Below are positions 53,102-61,804 of a DNA stretch of 64,000 bases, one piece after another (the first letter of the stretch is position 1; every line of letters starts with the position of its first letter). The DNA is from Bacteroidota bacterium (GTDB lineage Bacteria > Bacteroidota > Bacteroidia > NS11-12g > UBA9320). Under the pieces are notes generated by a model, which did no database searches, had not been told where the DNA came from, and worked only from the letters and a program-made list of their open reading frames with translations. The position numbers were made by a program, and so were the translations under genes. The DNA lies in contig NVWV01000002.1 of NCBI GenBank assembly GCA_002746305.1, positions 293,737 to 357,736 of the forward strand. The letters are read 5' to 3'.

Positions 53102-54637
53102 TTATTCTACAGAAAGCCAAGCTGATTTATAGCTCAGTTGTTTAACTCGTTCCAATATTTCTATTGCCAGATCATAATCCTTGGCAACAAATACTCCCAC
53201 TCTGTAATATCCATTTGACTGAGGTAATATTCTTGCTGTACTAAAATCCTTCTTCATCTTTCTTAACCAAGACTCCGCTGTAGTAATGTTTGGACTGGAC
53301 ATGGTAATTACATAATAGTTTTTGTGTTTAGGAATAGCAGTATTTACATTAACCTTCGTTTTTTTATTCACTTTTTGGGCCTGTAATTCTGCCTCTTCTT
53401 TTGCTATTCTATCTATTTCTAATTTTCTTTCAAGCTCTTGTTTTTGTCTAGCCAATAGTGCTAAAGCTACACTGTCTATAGTTGAGACTACCTGATCTTT
53501 GTATATGATTTTTGTTTTGTAAACGGTATCTGTTACTCTTGTTTTATTGGTTTCGGCTAACAGCTCGTTTTCAAGATCTTTCTTTGACAGCTTGAGCTGC
53601 TTTATTTCATCCAACAACAATATCTTGTCAGGATTATCCTTATATACAATTTCCTTTTGATAGATTGTATCAACTATAACAACAGAATCAGAATGGGTAT
53701 TTGTTCTATCATTCACTAACTCAGCAATCTCATTTTTATGGAGATCTTCTATAATGGAAATTTGTAAAAGAAGCTCTTGTTCTCTTTCAGAACTCATTGT
53801 ACTCTTAGCTAATGTCTCGTTCCTAGTCTGCAATTTTTCTTTAGCAAGCTCTAGCTGCTCTATTTTAGTAGTCTGCTCCGAAACAAGAAGTTTAAGGCTA
53901 TCCTCTTCTGCCTTTTTTACTAAATGGCTCAAGGTATCTGGACATCCATTATTTTTGGTCATACCAAAAATATGGGGACAGTCATCCTTGCTGTCAACAA
54001 TCCCATCAGAATCACTATCTAGATTTGGATGCTTTATGGGCTTTACTTCATCATATTTACCCAAACTCTGGGTTAACCCAAATCTATATTGAATATTGGT
54101 ATTGAAATCTCCTTGAAGTTTTTGATCTACAGCCACTTGAACTTGAATATGGGTTCTATCAATGAGCTTTATGTTCAGTCCTGCACCATATTGATTGTGA
54201 AACAACCAAGGTTGTTCATCCAGTTTTTTTAGAGATGGAACATAATCGGTTCTATATCCAAAACTTAGAAAAGGTGCAACACGTGGATTTTCTTTTAACA
54301 TTCTGCCATTGTTCATTTTTAGAACTATGGCTGCGTCCCAACCAATAGCATATGCTTTCTTAACAAAACTTTCTTGAATGTTTTGATTTAGAATAAAGCC
54401 ATTGCTAAGTCCAGTATTCAACATCCAAGATCGTGATAATCTTCTTTGATATGCTACTCTGAAAGAGTGAGATAGTGCACTGTCAAAGGCGACCAACTTA
54501 TTATCCAGTAAACTAATATTATAATCTGTTGTGTTCTGATAAAGCCCTATGCTATGTTTTCGATCTGCATCCTGTGCGAAAGCACCAACGCTTGCGAAAA
54601 TAGTAAATGCTAAAAAAATAGTGCGACACTTGCTCAT
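53102..54637 (-). CDS. Outer-membrane barrel protein with thrombospondin-3 repeat, coiled coil and SPOR domain
   Basis: The 511-residue product has a signal peptide (about 1-21, GAFAQ). An outer-membrane-barrel-like domain (about 25-195) is followed by a calcium-binding thrombospondin type 3 motif (about 205-225; DSDSDGIVDSKDDCP). A long coiled coil (about 230-410) contains two DTIYQKEIVYKD / DTVYKTKIIYKD segments. A C-terminal SPOR-type domain closes it (about 440-511; YYVITMSSPNITTAESWLRK, YYRVGVFVAKDYDLAIEIL). The layout is like OmpA-type anchors, but with SPOR in place of OmpA. SPOR domains bind denuded septal glycan, so a link between outer membrane and division-site peptidoglycan is a reasonable inference. 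It is probably co-transcribed with the downstream paralogue-like gene. Confidence 0.78.
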   Translation of the reverse strand: MSKCRTIFLAFTIFASVGAFAQDADRKHSIGLYQNTTDYNISLLDNKLVAFDSALSHSFRVAYQRRLSRSWMLNTGLSNGFILNQNIQESFVKKAYAIGWDAAIVLKMNNGRMLKENPRVAPFLSFGYRTDYVPSLKKLDEQPWLFHNQYGAGLNIKLIDRTHIQVQVAVDQKLQGDFNTNIQYRFGLTQSLGKYDEVKPIKHPNLDSDSDGIVDSKDDCPHIFGMTKNNGCPDTLSHLVKKAEEDSLKLLVSEQTTKIEQLELAKEKLQTRNETLAKSTMSSEREQELLLQISIIEDLHKNEIAELVNDRTNTHSDSVVIVDTIYQKEIVYKDNPDKILLLDEIKQLKLSKKDLENELLAETNKTRVTDTVYKTKIIYKDQVVSTIDSVALALLARQKQELERKLEIDRIAKEEAELQAQKVNKKTKVNVNTAIPKHKNYYVITMSSPNITTAESWLRKMKKDFSTARILPQSNGYYRVGVFVAKDYDLAIEILERVKQLSYKSAWLSVE

Positions 54638-54755
54638 TGGTATAATATAGATAGCCTAGAAACTATTTCAAAAATAGTATAGCCGTAGTAGTAATGTGTA
54701 TACCTAACATAAAGTTTGGTAACAACATCTCTATTATTGAGTAGATATTAATACA

Positions 54756-55196
54756 CTATTCTACAGTCACTGAGATGCTACTGGACCAGTCTTGACCATA
54801 AGAGACATGCATCCCATCAGCAAATTGTAACGTAAGTTGGTAAACACCTGGTTCCAAAGAGATAGAATCTGATGTTTGGCCACCACCATAATGTATATGC
54901 GTATCATCAGCAACAATTACAGTTCCAGCCGGAGTAAAAACATCATTGATCAACAAGTGATGGTGTCCGAACCCTGCCCTAGGTGTACCTTTTGGCTCTA
55001 CTTGCATTCCATTCACTCCCATATCTAATGCGAAAGGTGATGACAATGTTGCTCCATCCGTAATGTTAGCAAATATCACTCCTTCATCTTGCTCCATTCC
55101 ATCAGCAATTTCCTCATCTGTAGTTTCCCCATTGTTTCTTGGAGTGCTACAGGCAAATAATGTAAAAGCAGCAAATAGTACTATAATTTTTTTCAT
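54756..55196 (-). CDS. DUF4399 lipoprotein
   Basis: The ATG at 55196 gives 146 residues with a lipoprotein signal (KKIIVLFAAFTLFAC). A DUF4399 domain follows: FANITDGATLSSPFALDMGV, GFGHHHLLIND, DTHIHYGGGQTS, VYQLTLQFADGMHVSYG. The clustered histidines (GHHH, HIHYGGG) suggest metal binding but this is inference. The frame stays open to 55358 only because it reads through tRNA-His; that extension is not protein-coding. It is monocistronic and followed on the left by 118 bp of plain intergenic sequence. Confidence 0.85.
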   Translation of the reverse strand: MKKIIVLFAAFTLFACSTPRNNGETTDEEIADGMEQDEGVIFANITDGATLSSPFALDMGVNGMQVEPKGTPRAGFGHHHLLINDVFTPAGTVIVADDTHIHYGGGQTSDSISLEPGVYQLTLQFADGMHVSYGQDWSSSISVTVE

Positions 55197-55245
55197 TAGT
55201 CCAAAATTAACAAAAAGACCAATAAGATTACATTTTAGTGCATAC

Positions 55246-55280
55246 AAAAAAAGGCCTGTCGACTGACAGACCTTTTTTTT
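55246..55280 (-). terminator. Intrinsic terminator of tRNA-His
   Basis: AAAAAAAGG-C-CTGTC pairs with GACAG-A-CCTTTTTTTT with one mismatch and a 4-base loop, directly downstream of tRNA-His in its transcription direction; it also has an A/T tract on the other strand. Confidence 0.85.
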
Positions 55281-55281
55281 G

Positions 55282-55356
55282 GGTGGAAGACCGGGCTCGA
55301 ACCGGCGACCCTCGGTACCACAAACCGATGCTCTAACCAACTGAGCTACAACCACC
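55282..55356 (-). tRNA. tRNA-His (anticodon GTG)
   Basis: Anticodon arm TCGGT-TTGTGGT-ACCGA reads GTG; D-arm AGCTCAGTTGGTTAGAGCA and T-arm GCCGG-TTCGAGC-CCGGT are standard. The extra 5' G (G-1) opposite C73 is encoded, as expected for tRNA-His. CCA is not encoded. The acceptor strands GTGGTTG and CTTCCAC give T-T opposition at 5:68 and 6:67. The remaining 190 bp up to the TPR gene at 55549 has no gene. Confidence 0.93.
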
Positions 55357-55548
55357 ATTATTTAGCTAAAGGAATAACCCTCTTTGCTAAGCGGCTGCAA
55401 ATATATAATTACGTGAATGATTTGAAACACAAAAAACATAAAATTATTTAAAGTCCCCAAACGATTAAATCCTTAATAGATTGTGGGCAATTAGAATACT
55501 ATAACTGGTCATTTCGCAGTTATTTTGAACAGTATTTTAAGAACAGAC

Positions 55549-58500
55549 ATGAACCAGCTATTTCGCACACTTATACTTGTCACTTTTCTAGGTGCTTTAA
55601 CCTCCCCCGGTTTTGCCCAAAAGACTAAGGAATATACCGATGTCATTACGCATTTTGAACATGCAAAAATGCTGTATATTAAGAAGCAATATGTTCCTGC
55701 AATCTCTGAGTTTGAGCAATTTTTAGATCACAATCCTGGACCTAACTTTGATTATGAAGCTAGGGCGTACATTGGTTTATCCAGACTAAAACTTAATAAA
55801 CAGGGATCTAGTAAGGACTTAGCTCAGTTTTTAAGACACGAACCAGAGCATAAACTTAATACAGAAATCACCTACGAGCTGGGCCTATACTATTTCAATC
55901 ATAAAAAGTACAAAAGAGCTTTGAAGTACTTGGAAAAGATAGATGAAAAGGATGTCACCAAATCTCAGCGAGAAGAGCTCGCTTTTAAACAAGGCTACAG
56001 TTACTTTAAGGGTGGAGAGTACGTAAAAGCAAAAAACCAGTTTAAAAAAGTAATGAATGGCGGAGGGAAGTATGCTATTGAGGCAAATTACTACTACGGC
56101 TACCAGTGCTACATTCTCAAAGACTACGATTGTGCAATTGCCACTTTTGAAAAAATTGGCAATAAAGGTCCCAAGACCATGCAACTGTATTTGGCTCAGA
56201 TTTACTATGAGCAAGAAAATTATGACAAGGCCTTTGACGTAATCAAAAATGTAAAATTAGCCAAGAAGCAGAATGAAATAGAACTTCTTACGGGCAAGAT
56301 TCAATATCAACTTGGAAACATTAGTGTAGCATTGAGTCACTTTGATAAGTATAAAGGGGATGTAAAATCCTTAAGCTCTGACGAGGTGTACCAATTTGCT
56401 TATGCAAACTATGAAGCAGGCAGACATAAAAAATCTACAGATTACTTTATACTTATTGCAAATGAAGATTCTGAAATTGGACAATCTGCAAACTATCACC
56501 TTGGCGTTTCTGATGTCAAGAATGATAAAAAAGGAAGGGCTCTAAATGCCTTTGCAGAAGCAAAAAGAAAAGACTATAACAAAAAAGTAACTGAGATATC
56601 AGCGTTCAATTACGCAAAGCTAGCGGCAGAATTGCAAAAAAATTCTACTGCAATTGGTGCAATTAAAGAATTCTTAGATGTGTACCCGAGATCCGAATAT
56701 ACGAGCAAGGTAAAAGCAATGATGGTAGACATATTTCTTAGCACTAAAAACTACAAAGCTGCTATAGAAGTCTTAGAAGACATCAACCAAATGAACGATC
56801 AAACGAAGGTTGCGTATCAGGAGCTAACATTTCATAGAGGTGAGCAATTATACTTGAATAAGGAATATCAGAATGCAGATATTTTCTTTAAAAAATCGCT
56901 TAAGTACCCAAAAGACAAAGAACTAGAAGCCCTCTCCTACTTTTGGAGGGCAGAAATTGCTTTTAAAGTAGACGACTATGATGCCAGCATAGATTACATG
57001 AATAGATTCATGAGTAATGGAGGATCTAAACGAAGTAAAAATAAGACCTATGGATATTATAGTATGGGATTTAACTACTTTAAGAAGAAGGATTATCCCA
57101 AGGCTCAGAACTACTTTGCTAAGTTCAATGAAAATGAAACGTATAGCAGTCTCAACAAGGAATTGTACTTGAATAATACGCAACGACTTGCAGATTGCTA
57201 TTTCCTTAATAGACAATATAGCTCTGCTATAAAAGAATATGCATTCATTATTAAAAACAACTACAAGCTTGCTGACTATGCCCTGTTTCAACAAGGGATG
57301 CTCTATGGTTTACAAGAACGCCACTCAGAAAAGATAAATACACTTAAGAAAATCCAAAAGGATTTTAATAAAAGTTTCTACGAAGACGAGGCTTTATATC
57401 AAATAGCTAGAGAATATCTAATTTTAGAGAACTATGGAACAGCGGAGACTTTCTTTAACCTGATCATCAGTCAGCACGACTACTCTCCTTTCCTACCTGA
57501 TTGCTACCTAAAGATGGGTTTATTAAATTACACCCAAAACAAAAATGAAAAGGCTCTTGGCTACTACAAGACAGTAGTTGAAAGGTTCGCTAAAACCAAT
57601 GCCTCTAAAGAAGCATTAACCTTTATCGAAATCATATATAACAGTCAAGGTGACCCTCAAGGTTACTTTGATTATGTAAAAAATATACCTGGTGCACGAA
57701 TAAGAATGAGTGCTCAAGACAGTATACTTTATGATCATGCAATGAAGATTTACGGAGCTAAAAATTACACTGGTGCATCTCAAGAACTGGGTGCTTATAT
57801 TACTAAGTTTGGAAATGATGGATACTTTATAATTCATGCCAACTACTATAAAGCAGAATGTGACTATTTCACAGATAAGGAAGAACAGGCACTTAGACAC
57901 TATGAATATGTAGTGAGCCAAGGTCGAAGTGATTTCAAAGAAAAATCTCTGGTCAAACTATCAGGCACCTATTACTACCATAAAAACTACAAAAAAGCTT
58001 TGGGTTTCTATCAAAGTTTGGAACCTATTGCCGCATCTAGAACTACTTTTATAAGCTCTATAGTCGGACAGATGAGATGTCACTATGAGCTAAGGGAATA
58101 CGACAATGCTAAGACCAAGGCAATTCAACTTCTGCCCATTGAGAATGTACCTACGGACGATTTGGTAGAAGCAAATATGGTCTTGGGGAAAATACAGCTG
58201 AAAAGTAGTAATCTAAGGACGGCTAAATTCCATTTTGATTACGTGATTGCTAACAGTAGGAATGCTAAGACTGCCGAAGCACTGTATCAGAGAGCATACA
58301 TCCAATACGACCAAAATGAACTGGATAGTGCAAGAAGTGACGTTTACAAGCTTAATGATGACTTCTCTGCATACGAATTTTGGGTGGTTAAAGGATTTAT
58401 TTTATTGAGTGATATTTACGTGAAGGAGGAAGATCTCTTTCAAGCTAAAGCTACTTTACAAAGTATCATTGATAATTACAGTAAGGAGGATGATGGTTTA

Positions 58501-58581
58501 TTGGATATCTGTAGATTAAAAATTAAGCAAATCGAAGAAAAGGAGAACCCTGATCCAACCAATGAATTGGAAGAAGAATAA
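55549..58581 (+). CDS. Large secreted tetratricopeptide-repeat protein
   Basis: The ATG at 55549 gives 1,010 residues with a signal peptide (MNQLFRTLILVTFLGALTS, cleaved near GFAQ). Nearly the whole protein is TPR helices, about 20 or more units, with recurring patterns such as AKMLYIKKQYVPAISEFEQF, YFNHKKYKRALKYLEKI and YKTVVERFAKTNASKEAL. It ends in an acidic tail (ENPDPTNELEEE). It should lie in the periplasm or on the inner face of the outer membrane as a protein-interaction scaffold. Long TPR proteins of this kind are common in Bacteroidota; no specific partner is evident. It is monocistronic with a terminator overlapping its stop. Confidence 0.88.
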   Translation: MNQLFRTLILVTFLGALTSPGFAQKTKEYTDVITHFEHAKMLYIKKQYVPAISEFEQFLDHNPGPNFDYEARAYIGLSRLKLNKQGSSKDLAQFLRHEPEHKLNTEITYELGLYYFNHKKYKRALKYLEKIDEKDVTKSQREELAFKQGYSYFKGGEYVKAKNQFKKVMNGGGKYAIEANYYYGYQCYILKDYDCAIATFEKIGNKGPKTMQLYLAQIYYEQENYDKAFDVIKNVKLAKKQNEIELLTGKIQYQLGNISVALSHFDKYKGDVKSLSSDEVYQFAYANYEAGRHKKSTDYFILIANEDSEIGQSANYHLGVSDVKNDKKGRALNAFAEAKRKDYNKKVTEISAFNYAKLAAELQKNSTAIGAIKEFLDVYPRSEYTSKVKAMMVDIFLSTKNYKAAIEVLEDINQMNDQTKVAYQELTFHRGEQLYLNKEYQNADIFFKKSLKYPKDKELEALSYFWRAEIAFKVDDYDASIDYMNRFMSNGGSKRSKNKTYGYYSMGFNYFKKKDYPKAQNYFAKFNENETYSSLNKELYLNNTQRLADCYFLNRQYSSAIKEYAFIIKNNYKLADYALFQQGMLYGLQERHSEKINTLKKIQKDFNKSFYEDEALYQIAREYLILENYGTAETFFNLIISQHDYSPFLPDCYLKMGLLNYTQNKNEKALGYYKTVVERFAKTNASKEALTFIEIIYNSQGDPQGYFDYVKNIPGARIRMSAQDSILYDHAMKIYGAKNYTGASQELGAYITKFGNDGYFIIHANYYKAECDYFTDKEEQALRHYEYVVSQGRSDFKEKSLVKLSGTYYYHKNYKKALGFYQSLEPIAASRTTFISSIVGQMRCHYELREYDNAKTKAIQLLPIENVPTDDLVEANMVLGKIQLKSSNLRTAKFHFDYVIANSRNAKTAEALYQRAYIQYDQNELDSARSDVYKLNDDFSAYEFWVVKGFILLSDIYVKEEDLFQAKATLQSIIDNYSKEDDGLLDICRLKIKQIEEKENPDPTNELEEE

Positions 58582-58611
58582 AAAGTGCTGCTCCCTGAGT
58601 AGTACTTTTAG
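58581..58611 (+). terminator. Intrinsic terminator of the TPR gene
   Basis: AAAAGTGCTGCT pairs with AGTAGTACTTTT (two G-T pairs) around CCCTG, ending in a short T-run. Confidence 0.7.
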
Positions 58612-58646
58612 TTTACTCCGATATACCTAAACCCATATAAAGCATA

Positions 58647-58674
58647 AATACCTCTTCCGGTAATTTGAGGTATT
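58647..58674. repeat. Inverted repeat upstream of the phospholipase-like gene
   Basis: Perfect 8-bp arms AATACCTC / GAGGTATT with a 12-base spacer, 35 bp before the ATG at 58709. A possible weak promoter (TTTG at 58664, AAAATTTG at 58687) lies over and after it, so it could be an operator. Regulator unknown. Confidence 0.35.
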
Positions 58675-58708
58675 AAAAGAATTATCAAAATTTGTTACCT
58701 ATAACCAT

Positions 58709-59560
58709 ATGAAAAAATACATCCTCACTCCTATTCTTTTCCTATTTGTTCTAAAAGGATATTGCTATAGTCCTGATAATCATGCTATTATTACTCAAAT
58801 GGCTGTTGACTACCTCAATGAGCATGTTCGAACAGATTATATAGCAGAAGACGAGGCTAAAAATATGATAGAGGGTAATAAGAGTGAAGACGAATCTAAA
58901 CTTAAACTTCCATTTAGACTGTTTAACTTCCATTTTTACCATCCCAGTAAATGGAAAAGAATTATGGGCTTAACTGTTGGTTCAATTGATCGAAGATTCA
59001 ATAGAATAACGAAAAGATGTCTTCGCAAGACAAGTTCTTCAAAATACTTCTTTCACATAGGAGAAATACTACATCATCTTCAAGATTATACCAACCCTGC
59101 CCACGTAGTTCCTGTATTTCATCTAAAAGATGCGTTTGACAAACAGCTAATTGCCAGTACTTCCAGTTGCGATACATTCAAGATTGCTTATGATGCAAAA
59201 CCAAAAAAGAAGTATGATAAGTTTTTTCTAGATCCTATTGCTAATCAAACACTTCAATCCATGAAAGACAGTTTTGATGTTGTTAAATCAAGAAAAGGAA
59301 ACACAGAAGTAATTTCTGTAGACTGGACTTCATTTTGGCAACCGAGTAAAGTATTCTGGTTTGGCCGTTATGGCAAAATCAATAGAAAAAGAGGTTTATT
59401 TAAATCGGATCATTACGGTGAGAATAACATAGTAATTGGGAAAACTACATATACAATAGACCCACAACTGTACAAAGAGTATAGCGAGCAACAGATCTGT
59501 TTAGCTGTGATGGAAACGGCGAGATTTATCTATTTTGCCAAGGAGCGAATGCAGAAATGA
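58709..59560 (+). CDS. Secreted zinc-dependent phospholipase C / P1-nuclease-like protein
   Basis: The 283-residue product has a signal peptide (about 1-20, KGYCYS) with a conserved-looking histidine soon after (DNHAIITQMAVDYL). FNFHFYHPSKW and the signature helix FFHIGEILHHLQDYTNPAHVVPVFH hold the clustered His/Asp ligands of the zinc phospholipase C and S1/P1 nuclease superfamily. Whether it hydrolyses lipid or nucleic acid cannot be told by eye. It stands alone after the TPR gene, convergent with the DinB gene 33 bp away. Confidence 0.75.
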   Translation: MKKYILTPILFLFVLKGYCYSPDNHAIITQMAVDYLNEHVRTDYIAEDEAKNMIEGNKSEDESKLKLPFRLFNFHFYHPSKWKRIMGLTVGSIDRRFNRITKRCLRKTSSSKYFFHIGEILHHLQDYTNPAHVVPVFHLKDAFDKQLIASTSSCDTFKIAYDAKPKKKYDKFFLDPIANQTLQSMKDSFDVVKSRKGNTEVISVDWTSFWQPSKVFWFGRYGKINRKRGLFKSDHYGENNIVIGKTTYTIDPQLYKEYSEQQICLAVMETARFIYFAKERMQK

Positions 59561-59593
59561 AACTGCCATTCTGGTTTTAGTTAAGGTAATATC

Positions 59594-60049
59594 TTATACA
59601 AATTTGCGGATATTCATCATAAGACCTAGATGTACTCCTTCATGGTAATTATTGAATTCAAACGCATCTTTTAGAGAACCCAAATGAAACCCTGTTCCAG
59701 TCATTCGTTCATTAAACGTAACAAATATCCCTTCGAAAAAATCTGATTCTGTTTTCTCAATAAGCGAAACCAAAAACTCTTTCAATTCACTGACTTCAGC
59801 TTCTGAGATTTGTTGACTAGGTTTAGTCCCTGATTTATAGCGTTCATATAGTTCTTTGGAAACATATGTTTCTAAACCTGAAGTCTTGTAAATCAGCCCC
59901 TGCTGTGCAACGATTACATGTCCAATGTTCCAAATGAGGTTGTTACTAAACCCCTCTGGGACTTTGTTTAACTGCTCCAAGGTATAGCTATCAAAGTACT
60001 CCAAATAGATTTCCCTACTTCTTTTCCAAGTTTTAAATATTGATTCCAT
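59594..60049 (-). CDS. DinB-family protein
   Basis: The 151-residue four-helix-bundle protein has the DinB/YfiT metal-site pattern: NLIWNIGHVIVAQQGL (first His) and FNNYHEGVHLGLMMNIRK (second and third His). Such proteins bind a divalent metal; several are thiol-S-transferases, others are uncharacterised. Full length and intact ligands. It stands alone, with no damage-response operator recognisable upstream. Confidence 0.85.
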   Translation of the reverse strand: MESIFKTWKRSREIYLEYFDSYTLEQLNKVPEGFSNNLIWNIGHVIVAQQGLIYKTSGLETYVSKELYERYKSGTKPSQQISEAEVSELKEFLVSLIEKTESDFFEGIFVTFNERMTGTGFHLGSLKDAFEFNNYHEGVHLGLMMNIRKFV

Positions 60050-60159
60050 GACAGGTTATATCATACATAAACAATCGATAGGACATCAATGTTCTACATT
60101 ATTTTATGGAAAAGCCATTGAAGCTACGCCAAGCTAGAATTTGACAAGCAAATTTCCTT

Positions 60160-60759
60160 CTATTTCTTCTTTTTGCTCAGTTTTTCAATCTGAGCTTTTT
60201 TTGCTTCAGAGACATCACCAGTTTCAGCATATACTTTCAAGTCATTAAGTACAATTAAAATCTGTTTAGTCATGGTTTTTGTAATTGCACCTCCCAAGAA
60301 AAATCCCATAAATTTTGAAAGATGCATGGTAACATCCATTCTTACTTCAGATTGGTTGGGTCCGATTTCATGAACCGTCCAATGGTTGGTAGCCAACTTC
60401 ACAAAACCTGGAGCCCCTTCTGTTAACTCATACGCAAGTTCTCTGTCGTTATCACTAAATTGAGTGAGCTTTTCTACCAATCTACTTTTATTTGCTTCAC
60501 AAACCCGTTCATTACAGGTGGTTCCTTCAAATTTTGATTCTCCTACACCTTCTGAATGGTCCAATGCAGAAGTCCAATGTGCGACTTTGTCAAATTCCCT
60601 GAGAATAGCCCACAGAGAATCTGCCGAGACATTAATTATTTCACTCTTGAATGTCCTTTTTACTTCCTTGTACTTTTTTTCTTCTTGTGCCATCGCTTTT
60701 AAACTGAATGTTAGACTTAAACCTATCAGAAAGAGAAATTTTAAATTGAATACTTTCAT
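60160..60759 (-). CDS. Secreted SRPBCC (START/polyketide-cyclase-like) protein
   Basis: The 199-residue protein has a signal peptide (about 1-25, LKAMAQ). The Bet v1/SRPBCC fold pattern follows: TFKSEIINVSADSLWAILRE, HWTSALDHSEGVG, TCNERVCEANKSRLVEKL, FVKLATNHWTVHEIGPNQSE and a long C-terminal helix (MTKQILIVLNDLKVYAET), ending in a basic tail LSKKKK. SRPBCC proteins bind hydrophobic ligands; an exported form is less common. Two cysteines (TC.E.VC) may form a disulphide. It lies 62 bp downstream of the AraC regulator gene on the same strand and may share its transcript. Confidence 0.75.
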   Translation of the reverse strand: MKVFNLKFLFLIGLSLTFSLKAMAQEEKKYKEVKRTFKSEIINVSADSLWAILREFDKVAHWTSALDHSEGVGESKFEGTTCNERVCEANKSRLVEKLTQFSDNDRELAYELTEGAPGFVKLATNHWTVHEIGPNQSEVRMDVTMHLSKFMGFFLGGAITKTMTKQILIVLNDLKVYAETGDVSEAKKAQIEKLSKKKK

Positions 60760-60821
60760 CTATTTTTATAATTGAGTGCAAAAGTAGAACACGTTAAAAA
60801 CCTAAATTTGTCTAAGAGGTT

Positions 60822-61673
60822 TTATTGTTTATCCGAAGAGTTTAATCGATACTCAGTGGGTGTTACTCCGTACTTAGCCTTAAAGACCCTAGATAAGTGT
60901 GCGAGCGTTTTAAACTCACAATCGTACGCTATGGTACTGACCATATCATCTGAAGCGAGTAATAATTCCGCTACCTTTTCTGTTCTTTTACCAATGATAT
61001 AGTTACTCGGAGTGTCTTCATAAATTCTCTTGAATTCTTTTTTAAACACTGAAAGACTATGATTTGTAAGGAGAGCCAGTTCCTTAATGTTTATGGAAGA
61101 ACAGATATGAGCTTTTACGATTTCTTTAAATTCAAACGTCTTCGTCTGAAAAAGGTTATTCATAATCTCCAAGACCTTTGGAGCATTCTCTGTTTGTAAC
61201 AGAAGTACAATAAGCTCCTTAAGTTTGAGGATTAACAACTCTTCGGTAAGTTGTTCTTGATGGTCGAAGTAGTAGATGAGACTCACTGTAAACTGCTTAA
61301 TAAGTTCATTGGACTCCAGGAATACACTATTTACAGTTAGCTTTTTATTGGATTCACTATAGAAAGGTGAAGCTGTATCTTCATATATTCTTTCCAGTAC
61401 ATCCTTATGAAAACGTAAGGATATTGCACTGTACTTGGTACTTCCTTGGTATTCTAGTGTTCTAAAAGTACTATTTCCACTTTTAGCCAAAACTGCTTGA
61501 TCGGTTACAATATTTAGTTCGTCTGTTTCAGAATAGCTTACACAACTTCCTTCTAGTACATATACAAATGCAGCTTCATTTTCTGGCATTGGGGTCGGCA
61601 TATGAACAAGATGGTCCATAGTTACCCAACTTAAAAGTGTCTTCCCGAATAAGTCTATTGATTTTATGTTCAT
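60822..61673 (-). CDS. AraC-family transcriptional regulator
   Basis: The ATG at 61673 gives 283 residues. An N-terminal cupin-like sensory half (about 1-175; EAAFVYVLEGSCVSYSE) is followed by a C-terminal double HTH (about 185-280; SINIKELALLTNHSLSVFKK, then VSTIAYDCEFKTLAHLSRVF and KYGVTPTEYRL). An 11-codon upstream extension is open in frame but comes from the palindrome. The start codon lies inside the edge of a perfect 39-bp inverted repeat, so auto-regulation or start-codon masking is plausible. Ligand and targets are unknown. Confidence 0.88.
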   Translation of the reverse strand: MNIKSIDLFGKTLLSWVTMDHLVHMPTPMPENEAAFVYVLEGSCVSYSETDELNIVTDQAVLAKSGNSTFRTLEYQGSTKYSAISLRFHKDVLERIYEDTASPFYSESNKKLTVNSVFLESNELIKQFTVSLIYYFDHQEQLTEELLILKLKELIVLLLQTENAPKVLEIMNNLFQTKTFEFKEIVKAHICSSINIKELALLTNHSLSVFKKEFKRIYEDTPSNYIIGKRTEKVAELLLASDDMVSTIAYDCEFKTLAHLSRVFKAKYGVTPTEYRLNSSDKQ

Positions 61674-61710
61674 TATTGATACAAAATAGACTCTATTTTG
61701 TATCAATAAT
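61672..61710. promoter_or_regulatory. Perfect 39-bp palindrome over the AraC gene start
   Basis: Bases 61672-61690 and 61692-61710 are exact reverse complements (19 bp arms; right arm TCTATTTTGTATCAATAAT) around a single C at 61691. The left edge overlaps the first two bases of the ATG (61673-61671 on the minus strand). Each arm contains TATTTTG, a near match to the -7 box. It could be an operator for a dimeric regulator, a strong RNA hairpin next to the start codon, or the trace of an inverted duplication. Confidence 0.9.
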
Positions 61711-61804
61711 TTGTCTTAGAAGTTTTATTTTTTCGTTTAAGGGGTTTCTAAATAAAAAAATGGTTTCAATAGTTGGCCCCTATTTATTACGGTCAAATAA
61801 TTCT

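Noticed and set aside
55197..55358. In-frame N-terminal extension of the DUF4399 gene
   Set aside because: It is the translation of the tRNA-His gene and its terminator; a clean lipoprotein signal begins at the ATG at 55196.
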